Shown: piece after piece, positions 1 to 12,579 of the stretch
How the letters are laid out: the number at the start of each line of letters is the position of its first letter
Numbering within the stretch: position 1 is the first letter of the stretch
From: Macrolepiota albuminosa
Taxonomy: Eukaryota; Basidiomycota; Agaricomycetes; Agaricales; Agaricaceae
Assembly: GCA_027475525.1 (NCBI GenBank)
Contig: JAMWFC010000060.1
Span: 434,001-498,000, forward strand
Direction: 5' to 3'
DNA: 64,000 nucleotides
Program-made: the position numbers and the translations under genes
The notes under the pieces: model-generated
The model's database searches: none
Told to the model about the DNA's origin: nothing
The model's input: only the letters and a program-made list of their open reading frames with translations

Positions 1-838
1 GCAGACTGTAGACAATATTGCTCATGCAGCTTGGTTGTTGGATGTTGGTGCAGGGAAAAATCTAAGACCTGGAGAAACAGTCAAACTGCCTGAAAGGATG
101 ATCTGTGATGACAATTCTATCACTGGATTGATTTCTTCCACATATCCTGATATTGGTCATCCTCAAAATGATCAGTATTATCTGGACCGGACTATTCTCT
201 CTGGCAAGAACTCTGATATAGAGGAGATCAATGCAGAAGTTCTAGAGAGGTATCCAGGGGAAGAAAGGATTTTACAGAGTGCAGATTCTGTTCTCTCTGA
301 TAACAGGAATCCTGATGGCCTTGCCTTATATCCTGTGGAATATCTCAACTCTTTGAAAGCCAGTAGTTTGCCTTTGGCTAAACTGGCTTTGAAGATTGGA
401 GTTCCTGTCATGCTCCTCAGGAATCTGGACACAACCAAAGGACTTTGCAATGGAACAAGAATGATTGTCACTCATATCAGCACCAGAGTCCTCAGATGTC
501 GTATTATCAGTGGAGATGCCAAGTTTGCAGGTTCAACTGTTTTGATTCCAAGGATCAATCTAGATGCCTCTGAAGAGGATTTGCCCATACCATTACGCAG
601 GAGACAGTTTCCAATTCGATTGGCCTTTGCTATGACTATTAACAAGTCTCAAGGGCAATCAGTCAAGCATGTTGGATTGGACCTTCGATCACCTGTTTTT
701 ACACATGGCCAACTTTATGTTGCACTTTCTCGATGCACATCAGGAGATCGTATCAAGGTGATTTTATCAGAAGAAAATACATCAAGAGCGACTGCAAATA
801 TTGTATATCAAGAAGTTCTCAATGGTTTACAAATGTAA
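1..838 (+). CDS. Helitron helicase, C-terminal part (5' end outside window)
   Basis: The frame is open from base 2 to the TAA at 836-838, so this is the tail of a longer protein; a TTG at 35 is not a real start. The end shows the C-terminal SF1B/PIF1-type helicase region of fungal Helitron RepHel proteins: a WLLDVGAGK stretch, GVPVMLLRN, then AMTINKSQGQS (motif V region) and a VALSRC motif near the end (motif VI). The Rep nuclease and helicase motifs I-III would lie upstream. RepHel proteins drive rolling-circle-like transposition. No stop interrupts the 267 codons seen, and a typical Helitron 3' end lies about 600 bp downstream, so the element may be nearly intact at this side. A cellular PIF1 helicase is less likely given that context. 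Confidence 0.85.
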   Translation, partial: QTVDNIAHAAWLLDVGAGKNLRPGETVKLPERMICDDNSITGLISSTYPDIGHPQNDQYYLDRTILSGKNSDIEEINAEVLERYPGEERILQSADSVLSDNRNPDGLALYPVEYLNSLKASSLPLAKLALKIGVPVMLLRNLDTTKGLCNGTRMIVTHISTRVLRCRIISGDAKFAGSTVLIPRINLDASEEDLPIPLRRRQFPIRLAFAMTINKSQGQSVKHVGLDLRSPVFTHGQLYVALSRCTSGDRIKVILSEENTSRATANIVYQEVLNGLQM

Positions 839-1064
839 GTGTGATTGTTAATTATATACTTATTACTAACTTTATATTTTAGCATCTAACTTGATACTGT
901 ACATATAACTTGGAATTGTAGCATTATTTTTTGGGTTTACAAATGTGAGTATGATTGTTAATTACCTACTTATTACTAACTTTTATATTTTAGCATCTAA
1001 CTTGATATTTGTTGATACTGTACTAATAGAATATATATAACTTGGAATTGTAACATCATTTCTT
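826..1064. repeat. Imperfect tandem duplication of Helitron 3' flank
   Basis: Two AT-rich copies of about 110-125 bp lie head to tail (826-935 and 936-1064). Both begin with a TTTACAAATGT block, and in the first copy this block contains the last helicase codons and the stop. The second copy has extra insertions. It is a local duplication of the 3' untranslated part of the element. Confidence 0.7.
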
Positions 1065-1164
1065 GATAAATGTGAACTTTCTATTCTTTAACAACATATG
1101 CTTGAACCAGTAAGACATAATGAAAGTAAGTCATGATAGAAGTTGAGTTATGAATATACATATT

Positions 1165-1410
1165 TGGAACCCCTAACCAAACGAAGTGAGGTTGGGGTGA
1201 AGGCTGAGTTACTTATATACATACTTGGAGCCCTAACCGAACGAAGTGAGGTTGGGGTGGAGGCTAAGTTACTTATACATACTTGGAGCCCTAACCGAAC
1301 GAAGTGAGGTTAGGGTGGAGGCTTAGTTGGGGGGGGTTTGCTAAGTTACTTATACATACTTGGAGCCCTAACCGAACGAAGTGAGGTTAGGGTGGAGGCT
1401 TAGTTGGGGG
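1165..1410. repeat. Tandem hairpin-bearing repeats upstream of the Helitron end
   Basis: Four units, with cores near 1170-1200, 1231-1260, 1287-1318 and 1361-1396, share a core in which CCCTAACC is followed about 11 bases later by GGTTAGGG (or GGTTGGGG). Each unit can therefore fold into a short hairpin. Units are separated by a TTACTTATACATACTTGGAG-type spacer. They lie directly before the terminal hairpin. Confidence 0.7.
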
Positions 1411-1418
1411 GGGTTTGA

Positions 1419-1478
1419 GGGCGAAGCCCCCAACGAGCTATGAAATTCGTGCCGAAGGCACGAATCGTAGCTCGTAAG
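1419..1478. other. Helitron 3' terminal hairpin region
   Basis: A small GGGCGAAGCCC stem (about 1419-1430) is followed by a long stem. Outer arms are ACGAGCTA (1433-1440) and TAGCTCGT (1468-1475); inner arms are ATTCGTGCC (1445-1453) and GGCACGAAT (1457-1465) around a GAA loop. Helitrons end in a hairpin just before the 3' border, so the border is probably near 1476-1478. I do not see a textbook CTRR end, so the exact border is inferred. Confidence 0.6.
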
Positions 1479-4019
1479 AAAAATGTCTTCAATTTTTACT
1501 ATCATGTGATTTATAAACTGTTTGTTTATCCAGATGCTCATATAAGCAGCTGCTTGTGTCAGTGTGAGAAAAATATCTTCAATTTTTGCTGTCATGTGAT
1601 TCTAAGAGTGTTCAGTGTAAAGGCAAGCACTGAAGGTGAGAAAGTGTTTTTAAAGGCCTCTGTGTAATGAGGAATCTTCCAGACACATCCTCACCTTTGC
1701 CTCTCTTGATTGAAAGCTGATGCCAGTTTGGTGCCAGAGTCTGGCAAATGCCAAGCCACATCAGTATGGCAGATGGTCTCAGACATCCTGGGCAGCATTC
1801 TCCTCTACCATCTTCTTCCCCTTTGCCTGCCCAGGTGAGCAAGCAGTTGCTCTTTTACACAGTCACATTGATCTCACCACACCCTATGCATTCTCACAGC
1901 CATTACAATGCTTGTCATTTTGCATGACATAATTCATTTTATGTTGCATCTCATTGGTGAGACTGCAAGCCACACACTTTCAGTGAGCCTTGCTCACACC
2001 TCATATTAGCTATTTTAAGCCATCTGATCCACTTATTTATCAAAATAACTCAAGTAAGTGCATGATAGGAAGATTGCATTGCCTCCTACTCACATTTACT
2101 AGTTTTTAATTAGTTTCTTATAGTTGTCTCTTTATCTTTTTGTCAACCCACCCTCCTCTCTCTGTAAATAATTTCTTAGCCAGCTATCACCACTTATTTC
2201 AGTTGAAGTAACACATATAGATCTCACAGTAAACAAAGTAATACACAAAGGTCACACAGTTATGTGAGCGGTTTAACGCTACACTCTTTCACATAAAATT
2301 CTGATGATAATGCCCAAAAGTTGATCAGCAGCAAACATGGTTTATGGCTACTGACCAGTGAAATGCATTGGGAATGCTAAGTGTTTTTGAGGGAGTTCTG
2401 GACAAGTTCCAGAGAACAAGTCAGAAACAAGTTAAATGATTAGTTTTGGTAGAAGTTGGGAAGGAAAGTCAGCAAGGGATATGCAGAAAGAAAAATGTAC
2501 TAATGACAAAGTGCATCTAAATGAGAGAGGAGAGCAGATATGACAAAGTGTGCAGCAAGAAAACGAGAAGCTTAGCAACATGTAAGCTGTATGATGCCTG
2601 CCATAGGTGCAAAGTGTGTAGATTCCATATGCATAACTGTGGCAGGCAGGCTAGAGGTGTTCAGACAATTGGCAACTATGAACTTAGTCAGTACAAAAGA
2701 AATCTAAATCATAGGGTAAACTGAAATGTAAACAGAGTACTCTGTTCTGTTTTGTAACTAGTGACAATGGTAAGTATTTATAGTAAAATAAGTTCACTGT
2801 TGCTAAATGGCTAAGAGTCACTAAGGAGTGATGAACTGTAAGGAATGTAGTTAAATGCCATGCATTAAACTGAGAAATGAACAAAAATGCTGTCCATCTG
2901 AACTGTTAAAGGGTGCCAAGAGACATTAAGCACCAAGGTGAAATGGTCAGTCACAAGTAAATGTTTCCAACTTGTAACCACTGTCATTGACTAGATGTAC
3001 CACGTGCTGATTGAGTGATGCCACCTATCACTGCTTGCTGATAGCATGATTGTTAGCTGTCACTGGTGCTATTACTGATCAGTTCCATTGCTTGCCATGC
3101 ATTGATAGGCTTCTATTCGGGCTGAGCACACCAAGGGACACTATAAGCCTACCAACAATTGTCAGTCTGGAGACTCTAGCAATCTTTGTGGATACAGGAC
3201 ATCTCTGGCTTTTGTAAGGGCAACCTCTGGAGGCTGTGGCTCAGTCACACAGCTGGCAGAGGGAGATCCAAAGTGTATTAGAATATATACTGACAATATC
3301 ATGATAACTACTCACCTGTCAGAGGGAGATCCAAAGAGAACAAGTCTAGAGATTTTCTATGCCAGGTTGGATGCTTCTGGGGCCTCTGAAGCATGGGAAA
3401 CAACTGTACAGTACAACAAAACCTTAAAAACTCAAAAATTGCCTAAATAAACAACTGTATAAACAAGGCAGGAAAACTCCAGACTTTGAAAGTCAGAAAG
3501 GCAAACTCTAGCTTATATAAGCAGTCTGGAAGTGGTGCTGAAGGGCCCACACTTGTCTGAATGATAGCTAAAGAACTAGAGCACCTCAAGGGCTGAGAAT
3601 AGTGCTAACAAATAGAGTTGAAAGAATAAAAACAGTAAAATGAGAGAATGACAGAAGAAATAAGAGAATAAATGAAAGGAGAGTGAAGAGATAAGGAGTG
3701 AAAAAAGAAAGAAATGAAGAGTCCCCTGACAGCTTTGGTGCTCTATTACAGGCTTTGCTTATTAGTCTCATCCACTATTTATCAGTCCTTCAGCACACAC
3801 TATCCATTCACTTCAAGGATCTAGAAGGCTCAGGACTCATAATGCTAGCATGACAGTGGGGAGATGACTCTGACCAAACCCCAATCAATTCTGAGAGGGG
3901 TTAGTGTGGAAAAATGTCAACAGATAGATCTTGGACATGGCCATGCTACATAGCAACTGCCCTACAAGCAAGTTCAAGAAAGCAAACACATACTGGAGAT
4001 CTGGATGAACTATAAAAAT
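1479..4019. other. Non-coding stretch, no gene recognised
   Basis: AT-rich DNA with only short unconvincing open frames. An imperfect direct repeat of about 35 bp, built around AAATATCTTCAATTTTT, occurs at about 1478-1512 and 1567-1602. A GAGGGAGATCCAAAG block occurs at about 3256 and 3322. Parts of 3000-3780 have the look of a decayed LTR retroelement, but I cannot assign them. Confidence 0.5.
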
Positions 4020-5095
4020 TTGAAATACTTCTTATTAGCACAGAATCCAAATAGGCATTAAGTGCAATGGTCAGTCTTACTTGCTGATTATAAATACACA
4101 TTGAAGTACAAACTCAGGAAATCGATGCTGAAACCTGATGCTCTTTTGTGCTGACCAGACCATAAGCAGTGAGTAGAAAATGACAATAGTAACATTACTC
4201 TAATTTCAGCAGATTATATCAACATTACTCCTTTGAAGTGTGGTTATAGTAGCCACTAAGGAAGATAAAATAGTAGAACTAGTAAGAAAAAAAAGGGGGA
4301 AGTTCCTATCAATAAAGATAATCAATGGAGTGTCTGTGAAAAAGAGAATGGTCTAAGATTCTAAAACAGGCTTATAGTAGTAATGGACAACAAAATCAAG
4401 AGGAAAATAATAGAACTACACCATGATTCAACAATAAAAGGATATCCAGAAAGAAATAAGATAAAAGAATTAATTTGAAAAGAACTATTGGTGGTCCAAA
4501 TTGACTGAGTATGTAAACAAATATGTGAATGGATGCAAGAAGTGTTAGCAGATGAAGGTGTTCCCACAAAAACCCTGAGGCTTCTTATTCCTAAATATTA
4601 TTTCCCAATATCCATTTCAAATCATTTCTACCAACTTTATAATAGGTCTACCTGTCTTGCTAGGATATGACACAATAATAAAAGTAGTAGATTGATTCAG
4701 TAAAAGAATATTTGCAATACCATACAACAGATAAATTGACTTGGAGAGAGCAGCACACCTATTTCGAGATCACATTTAGTGCCATGAAGTATTATCTCAC
4801 ACAGTAAATGACCAAGGATCCCAGTTTGCTTCTGCTTTTATGAAGAAACTATATAAGTAACTGGGTATCAAACAGAATATATTGGCATCTCACTATCCTT
4901 AAATGGATGGCCAGGAAGAAAGAATAAACCAAGAAATCAAACAATACCTAAGATTGTTCATTAATTACCATATGGACAATTGGGCTGAATGGCTCATCCT
5001 AGCCAATAATAACCAAGTTTCAAGCTCAACAGGAAAATTCCCATTCTTCATCAATAAAGGGGAGAGAGGTAAATTCAAGGTTGGAACCATTACAG
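4020..5095 (+). pseudogene. Ty3/gypsy pol remnant (RNase H tail and integrase)
   Basis: Conceptual reading shows the end of an RNase H domain (a degenerate LADYKYTLKY ... KPDALL stretch, about 4060-4150) and then a degenerate integrase: zinc-binding part around 4400-4550, and core with VNDQGSQFAS, MDGQEERINQEIKQYL and a final SSTGKFPFF stretch at about 4800-5050. Stops such as TGA in VVD-stop-FSKR and TAA before MDGQ fit C-to-T change of CGA or CAA codons. Frameshifts are also present. The remnant ends about 110 bp before the start of the next gene. It is non-functional. Confidence 0.8.
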
Positions 5096-5203
5096 TGGGC
5101 ACCTGCTATTCTGGTACAGTTATTGTGGGTTGTTTATGTACCAGTCAATCACGCAGCTTACAAATACATAGGGACTGAAGTTACAACGTTACTCTGTCAA
5201 TCC

Positions 5204-8200
5204 ATGGCTCCTAGTGAGGGTAAGAAACCGCGACGTTTGCTTTCCTTTGACATTCTGAGCCGGTCCTCTTCTCCCATTAATACCTCCAAATTTCGACCTC
5301 AGCCCTCTAAATCTCAGGTCACTTCCACTTCTAATTTAAAAGAAGACATTATTTTGAACGACGAAGAAATCACAACCGAAACTACAAGATTATCACAGGA
5401 AATATGGACGGGCATTGATTTATCTGAACATCCTCCAATGTCTGATAAAAAGTCTTCGAAAGCGTCGAGTCCTACTCCCGAACGAAAGCAGCAACTAGCA
5501 TCTCTGAGGTCGACTACTCCCGACGCGACCTTCACTGCATCATCGTCTCGAAAGCGATGGGAACAACTGCGGCAACATGTGCTCCCCGTTCCTAGTCGTT
5601 CAAATACACCGCCGATACCAGATTTGCCTTCAGGAGTCTCTCAAACGCCTCCTCTGACATTCAGGAGTCAGACGTCATCACAGAAACCTTCTAGGTTGGC
5701 ACTTTTGGGTTTTCGCCATGTCGTGGAACATGCCAGAGAAGCAGATGAAGCTCTTAAAGTTTCCCAAGAGTTTGAGAAAGTTTGCTGGTCCATAAGGATG
5801 GCCGATCCACAAAAACTGAAAGCTGATTTGTACACAACTGCTTCCTCAATTCATCTAGCGTTCGCGTCTAACATCTCTCTCGAATCAGATGGTACTTCGA
5901 CCGTAGAGCGCCACCCACATGTGCAGACAAAGCATGACTCACGTCGCCCACAGTCTGTTCAGTCACTGAAGACTTGCCGCATCGCTCTCACCGTGAAACC
6001 GCTTTACCAGTTATTGTTACATCATTCCAATCATTCCAATCCTTCGTTGGATAGAAGATCAGTTTTTGCAACCTTGCCTCACGAATCTCTCGTTTTGTCC
6101 ACACTTTTGGGCCCATTCTTGTCTACGGAGGAAAGTCAACGATTAGAAGAGGAGAGATGGAATGCGATTGAAGCCTTCGAGATCATCGTGCGGTCTTGGG
6201 TGCCGGATAACGAGGTAATCTTTGGATACAATTCTTTTCCTCTTTTTTAAAAGAATATTTCCATAGGGAAAAGCTGTCGAGCGTTGTCTCTGGTGCTGCA
6301 AGGCGGCAACAATTCCTCCAGGAGCGATGCGAACGCGTATTTTGCGCATTCTCAGGGGATTTATCATACCCACTGACAGTAAATATATCATATCTACACC
6401 GGAATGCTTTCAAACACTGGCTCAAGGTCTTTTCTCCCTTCTTCCGCACCTTCGGCCCTTATCTAGCTCTCCGGTCGCCCACGAAGAAATACCTCTTTTG
6501 ATGGACGTGATCTCACAAGTTTGCGACGGTTGTTGTGGTGAACTCGAAGCTCAACTTGTTCAGGAGGAATACGGTCCAATTTTTTCCGAGAAAGATGACA
6601 AGAAACTAATCCGAGAGGTTATACTCCTCGAAGCCTCATTACGGTGCATCGAAGATTGCCCTAACGACAGTAGGGTATGGTTGTTACAGCACGTTGAGCG
6701 GTACTGGATCAAAAGCCCGGCAGAGATGGAATTTACGCCTTTACTCTCGGCGATCTACGCTCGCGCTCTTCACGCCTTCAGTCGTGCTTTACTTGATATT
6801 CTTTCCGTGCCTCTGGACCAGGGGCCGTCATTGCAAAGAGCTCAGTGTGCTTCCCAGCTTATTCAAAGTCGATTAATTCCTGATGTGGATGCATTGGAAA
6901 ATGCCGTCAAGCAGGAAGCGAAAATGAACATCATCAAAGTTGTTCTTGAACTTATCTGCATGGATAGAGCCAAAGGACCAGTACAATGGGGGCTATCATT
7001 ACTACATACTTGGTACCGTGGCCCTTCAGTTTGGAAGTGTCATCTAGATTTAACCCTTCAAGACATTGCAAGTGCCCCATTTTCCGTATACCATCTGTAT
7101 ATTGATTCGTTTCATGACCTAGATATCCAAGGGGACCTGGACAAACATCATCTTCAAAATTTCAACTTTAATTAGGCTTCTTGATGACGAAGTCAGGAAG
7201 CCCATGGTGACTTTGGTGTTGCCACTTTTGTATGACGTGAGCTTATCATTTTCCAACTGCCGACTGGTCGTTCACTCAACGATAGAGACTCGTCGATGGA
7301 CCGCCACCATTCCCCTGTATTTCACTCACCAATCTCCTAGACACTGTCGCACGGTTATATCCTCAGATCTTCTACAAACCACTCTTCCTATGCGCGGCTT
7401 CATCAAAAGAGCTCAGCATCATCAACCACCTTTGCGTTATTAGCATTGTCTCTAAATTTTTCCCCAACTTTTGGACACGCGATGCGGAAATGGTCGCTGT
7501 AGCGTTGATGAGTGACCGTGGGAAGAAAGATTCAGAAACGCAACATAAGACGTGGACGAAAACGCGAATTGGCCAAGCCGTCGTAATGTTGGAGTTGATT
7601 GCATTCCTACAGAATGCACGACATGAGAAAGAGACATCCTCCGTCAGTTTTCTTTTTGCTTGTATCAAGCATTCCTGTAATCCGACTGACTCAAGGCGTG
7701 ATGTCTTTTCACAGTGCCCTGATAGTTCATGGGCTGAGACGTGCAAATTCATCGCAGCCTTAGAACCACGTCTTGCTATCCTGGTAGAGGCTAGGGTGAG
7801 CTTATTCAACTCTAATATCAAAGACTCGCCGCATAAAAGAGATTAAGGAACGCACAACTTTATTGACTACGTCCCAGCGCTTGCTTTTTTGTGTTCTGCT
7901 CAGGGAGATGAGGCTGTTAACTCGTTCTCTAAACCCGTGAGTAGAGTTATCGCCACTGAATTTGCCTCCATACATAAGTCATGACTTTCAGTGCTCCTTG
8001 GCTTCTTCAAACAGTTGGATGGTATATAGATATCTACGCAGATGATAGCTTCGATCGCGAGGAAGAAGAAAAGAGTACAATCGGTCAGATACATGGATTG
8101 TACTTGGCTGCAGAAGACGGTATTCGGTCCACGAGTCAGGTAATATTGTTTTTCGTGCTTTGATCTGCTCAACCAAGTTGTCCTTCAGCGTCGAAGTACG

Positions 8201-11200
8201 ATGTTTCTATCCAAGTCGCTTCAAAAGCCACAATCAGGAGATGATCAGCGTTCAACTACCTTGGCTGACTTGGTGGCCATGTTTGTCCAAAGGCAATCTT
8301 TGTTAACTTCAATTTCAAAGGGATTTGTGAGGAAGGCCATGAAACTGTTGGTCACGATGTCAACGCTGCTAACTCCAATAGAGTATCGTCGTCTCTGCCC
8401 ATACCTTTGGGATCTACTTCGAAATGACGGAGATGCTTCTCTGACCGCTGCGGTATGTGCTCTGAATATTCTGCTCTAGCGTAATAAGCCGATTCCGGCA
8501 GGTGTGTTTTCTCATAATGCAATGCGCCGAAAAGATTCCTACGGACCTTTCGGCGGTCATTGGAGTCGATTTGCAGAGGTAAAAAGCTTTCCCTAGTCCC
8601 TAGTCATTAAAGCGCTTCCTGATGATTTATTTTTAAGCTCTAATGATACCACAAAGCTGAATGCTATATACAAGATTGGAATTCTCTTCAACTGGCGTTA
8701 CCAAATCATCTCTCAACAGTTCGTTGCGGATCGTGCGCGGCGTCCTTTCAAAGTAGCTAGAGGACCGCTTGCTTTTGTCTCAACTGACATCGGTTCCACT
8801 ACATATATTCGAGAAGATGATCCTGACGAAATGAAAGACAATCTCCCTGCCGAGCTGAGAAAGCGTTTGGTTGAAATTGGATGGAATCATGACGATGCCC
8901 CTGTTGACCAACATCAAGGATGGATAAAGGTTCCGATATCTCTACTCTCGTCTCAGCAATTAGATCGCCTAGAAAACATTGGCCCAGATGTTGCACCACC
9001 TCCTTCGCCGACGATGTGGAACTTGGGATCCCTACCCCCTCTGACAGGAGACAAGATTGAAGATACTGGATTATTACGACGTAGTTCAAGCACCGGTGGA
9101 CCCATTATTGCTTTGAAACGTAGAGCCGTCTTCGTTCCATCCCTAGCTGTCGTGCTTCCTCGTCTGGCATCGTTAATGTTTGATTCCAACTTGGTGGTCT
9201 CGTCCGCTGCTCGATCAACATTGCTTGATATAATGCGCAATGACCCTACTCTGATTGGCCGTCCAGTACTAGATTTATTCGCAGGAGAACAGAAGGACAT
9301 CCAATCTGCAGTTGTGATACTGAATACCTTTCTTCATGTACACAAAATTCTGCCATATCCTATGTCGCATTCCTTATTCAACAACGTGGCTGGATTTCTG
9401 AAATGGGCAAGTCGCCAACCTGAGGAAACTGATGCCCTGCAAGACTTTGCTCATACTCTTCCCATCCTGACACGTCTTGTTACCCAAGTCAGTGGTCTGT
9501 CTATACGTGACATTCGACGAGCGAAGATCGAGCCTTTTCTCGTCCCTTCCGGTTCTCTTTGGTTTTTCTCTTCTGCACCTCCCGGGTCTATGTTTCCCAG
9601 AAGCCTTGAACAATCCAGCAATCCATTCAAGAGGTTGCCACCTGATCTGGTAGCAATAACGACCATCCGTGTCTCGCAAAACATGCTGCTCCTAGCCATG
9701 TTGAAAAGGAACCGTCATGATGTACAGCTCGTCAGAAGAAGCATGTCACGTCTAGAGCTCCCAACAACAGCTCCGATCAATCAATCATTTCTGGAATTGA
9801 CAGATTTCGTGCCTTCCAGAGGAAAAAAAGAAATAATCAACCCTAGTCTGACAGGCCTATCCCTTATGCTTTCCCGGAGTCATGTTATGCTTATTGCACA
9901 AATTTTTCGTTCCATGTCACGACATTTAAACGATCGCAATGAATTAGCTATCCTCATTGACGGTTTGAATCGTATCCTCCTGGTGCATGGCGATGATATT
10001 GGCATCGTCAGTCAAGTAATCATAGGTGGGTTCATTTCTCGTCAAACACAGATTGTCCTTGCTCCTGACTTAGTACCATAGCTTTAATGGTCGCTAGTAC
10101 TCGGTTTCGTCGACTCTTCACTTCTGGTGGCGGTTACGCCCTCTTCATGCCAGCACTTATCAAACTTTACACCGAAGCCCAAGACCATCCGGGTATCAAA
10201 TTAGCTATAGAGTACGGAGCGAATCGTTTCTACGCGCTTCACCAGGAGTCATTTGTCTTTCAGACACTGGATATATTGGCTCATGTAATCGCCTTGCCAC
10301 ATATTGATGTTGAGCCACTTGTAAAGAGCATATACAACCTTTTTTTTGCTCTACGCAGAGGCGTACTCCTTTCGACACCGGATGCAGCTGGAATTCACGA
10401 CGCGAACAGAGTTCAGGAGCGGGAGGCTCTCATTATGAACACTGCCGAAGAAAAGCCTCAGACATTTTTGACCCTCTTACGAAGAAATCAAGCCATTGGT
10501 GAAAGCCAGCATCTTGTCCTGGACTTGCCTGAGGAGTACAAAACCAATCAGCTCGGGATGGACGATTTCGTTCGCCTGTTTCTCACCGTCATCGCTCACG
10601 ATACATCCATCATCCGAGCCGAACAACTTCTGCGTCTTTTACGCAATATGACTCCCCACTTATACCATGCCTCTTCAAACGCCAGGGAAATCCTACGGGG
10701 TGGAATTGATGCCTTAGCCACCCTTCTCATGAAAACATCCGTCAAATTGAAGGCTTCTGATTTGGACGAAGGCCACTTTTATTCGTCAGAGAAAACACTG
10801 GAGAATCGATTACAGGAAAAGTCACGATCGGCGAGCAACATCATGACCATGCGATTAGACTATCTGGCTTTGATAATTTCATATGTTCGTGCCGGCGGTT
10901 TACTCTCCTTGGCTGCTATGCTCCGCACCACTGAACTAATTAGAACAATGCTTAGAGAAGTGCCTCTGGATGTTAATTACGGCATTTCCAACTTTATACC
11001 AAGTTTCATCCGTGCTTCTTTTATGCGGGAAACCCCACCACATCTCAAAGTTGTAGTGGCGCTTTTGGAGGAGCTGGCCCCTCTGATTGCTAACTATAAC
11101 TCCGTCATTGACTTTTCGAGCACATTCCAAACTATCTCCGAACTCGTGGCCAGTTCAACCTATTCCAGTCAACCACGGTTTTCACGTGCCGTAGTCTCAT

Positions 11201-12579
11201 GCATATGTGCTTCTGCCTTGTCGTCCTGTGAAACGGCGGCATCGACAAATATTTTGATGTCCCTGCCGAGTCGTCATAGCATTGTCACACTCATTGTGCA
11301 GTGTGTCTTCCTCCGTGGTGCCGATGTAGTGGCAGAAGTTGAAAAACGGGTTCCTTCCTATGATTACCTTGCTGGAGTGGTGTTTCCCCTTGTTCTTTCA
11401 CTCAAGACGGAAACAATCCATCTCCGAGATGACAAACTTGAAAAGTGGCATCGAGATGCAATTAGGAACGCTTGGATCCGTTTATTATCGTTTACTATGT
11501 CCACGTGTAGAAAAACATCGCATCTTTTGGAAAGATCCAGGTCTCAAGGACGACAGCGATCGAATGATGCGAAACAATCTCCTCTCCCTTCCTTCCTCAT
11601 CGCATTGCAGATTATCAAGGTCATTGTGGTTCGCGCTGGGCCAGAACTATCCTCATACATTCCTGGTATTTGGCCCCGAATCAGGGCCTTCTTTGTTGAG
11701 ATTCTAGCAGATGGAGATGCCGGTTTTGCTATCAATTACAGTGATGTTTCGCCTTTACCGTCTCCGACAAATTCGCCACAGTCTAGCATTCATCTTGATC
11801 CGTTCCAATCCTCGGTCTCTGGCAACTCATTGACCGTGCTTCATCCACGTTCTTTCTCTCGTCCCCGTATAATTGACTATTCTCTCTGGTCCTTCTTGGA
11901 ATTGCTTTGTGTCCATCGTAACCCTTTGATTCTCCAAATGAGGTTTTTTGTGATAGAGAAACTCGTCGGGCTAGAACATGACCTTCAGTATTGGTACAAT
12001 GATCTACGCGGCCTGCACATATCATCGACTGTCTTTTCCAAGCCCCGAAGACATGTTTCAGGAATGCTGTCTCCTGGATCTTCTGGTTCATCGCCCATGA
12101 TTGCATCACAGTCCTCTCCGCATTATTTATATCCGATGTCTTCTCTCGTTTCACTCGAAGCGGGCAGGCAACCAGGATATGACGTCCTTTCGTCTCCTCG
12201 TGATGTTAAGGACCCCAAAATTGTCCATCTTGGCCCAATCTCCATCCTTGGGCGCACCCCTTCTCCAGGCAGAGGGAAGGAACTGGATGGCATGACGATG
12301 ACGACTATAATCAAGTCGGTAGCACTCGCTCGTGCCACTTATAAGCGAATACGCACGGTCCAGAAGCTAATGGGTTATGAAAACCTGTTGCCAATGCCAC
12401 AGAACCAGGAGATTGACGGTGATGATGTACCTACGACGATGTGGACCGAGACGGAAGCTCTTGATGCTATTGCAAGGGAGACAGACGAGTTGTTAGAAGA
12501 ATTTGACGAGTTGGCCCGAAGTTTGGAGGATGAAAGCGGCCTCATGGACCTGCCAGAAACTGGACTCTCACGACAATGA
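5204..12579 (+). CDS. Large helical-repeat protein, probably UNC80-like
   Basis: Ten exons: 5204-6214, 6267-7067, 7123-7236, 7286-7795, 7878-7936, 7992-8139, 8189-8452, 8502-8578, 8638-10025 and 10082-12579. Phases agree throughout and sum to 6,870 nt (2,289 aa). The ATG at 5204 opens a Ser/Pro-rich basic N-terminus; upstream in-frame residues come from transposon debris. The rest is alpha-helical with HEAT/armadillo character and no membrane segment. A segment near residues 1005-1030 (FNWRYQIISQQF, then RRPFKVARGP) resembles a conserved block of UNC80/UNC79 proteins, which are cytosolic partners of NALCN-type cation channels; the fungal channel of that class is Cch1. The C-terminus is acidic and helical. 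The intron at 7068-7122 uses a GC donor. UNC80 assignment is by motif memory and moderate; another giant scaffold protein is possible. The exon structure is more certain. Confidence 0.7.

Noticed and set aside
1165..1410. Direct repeats considered as a CRISPR array
   Set aside because: Units are near-contiguous, eukaryotic context, no unique spacers; they are Helitron end repeats.
9374..9699. Two minus-strand frames of about 82-101 codons
   Set aside because: Antisense shadows of exon 9 of the large gene.
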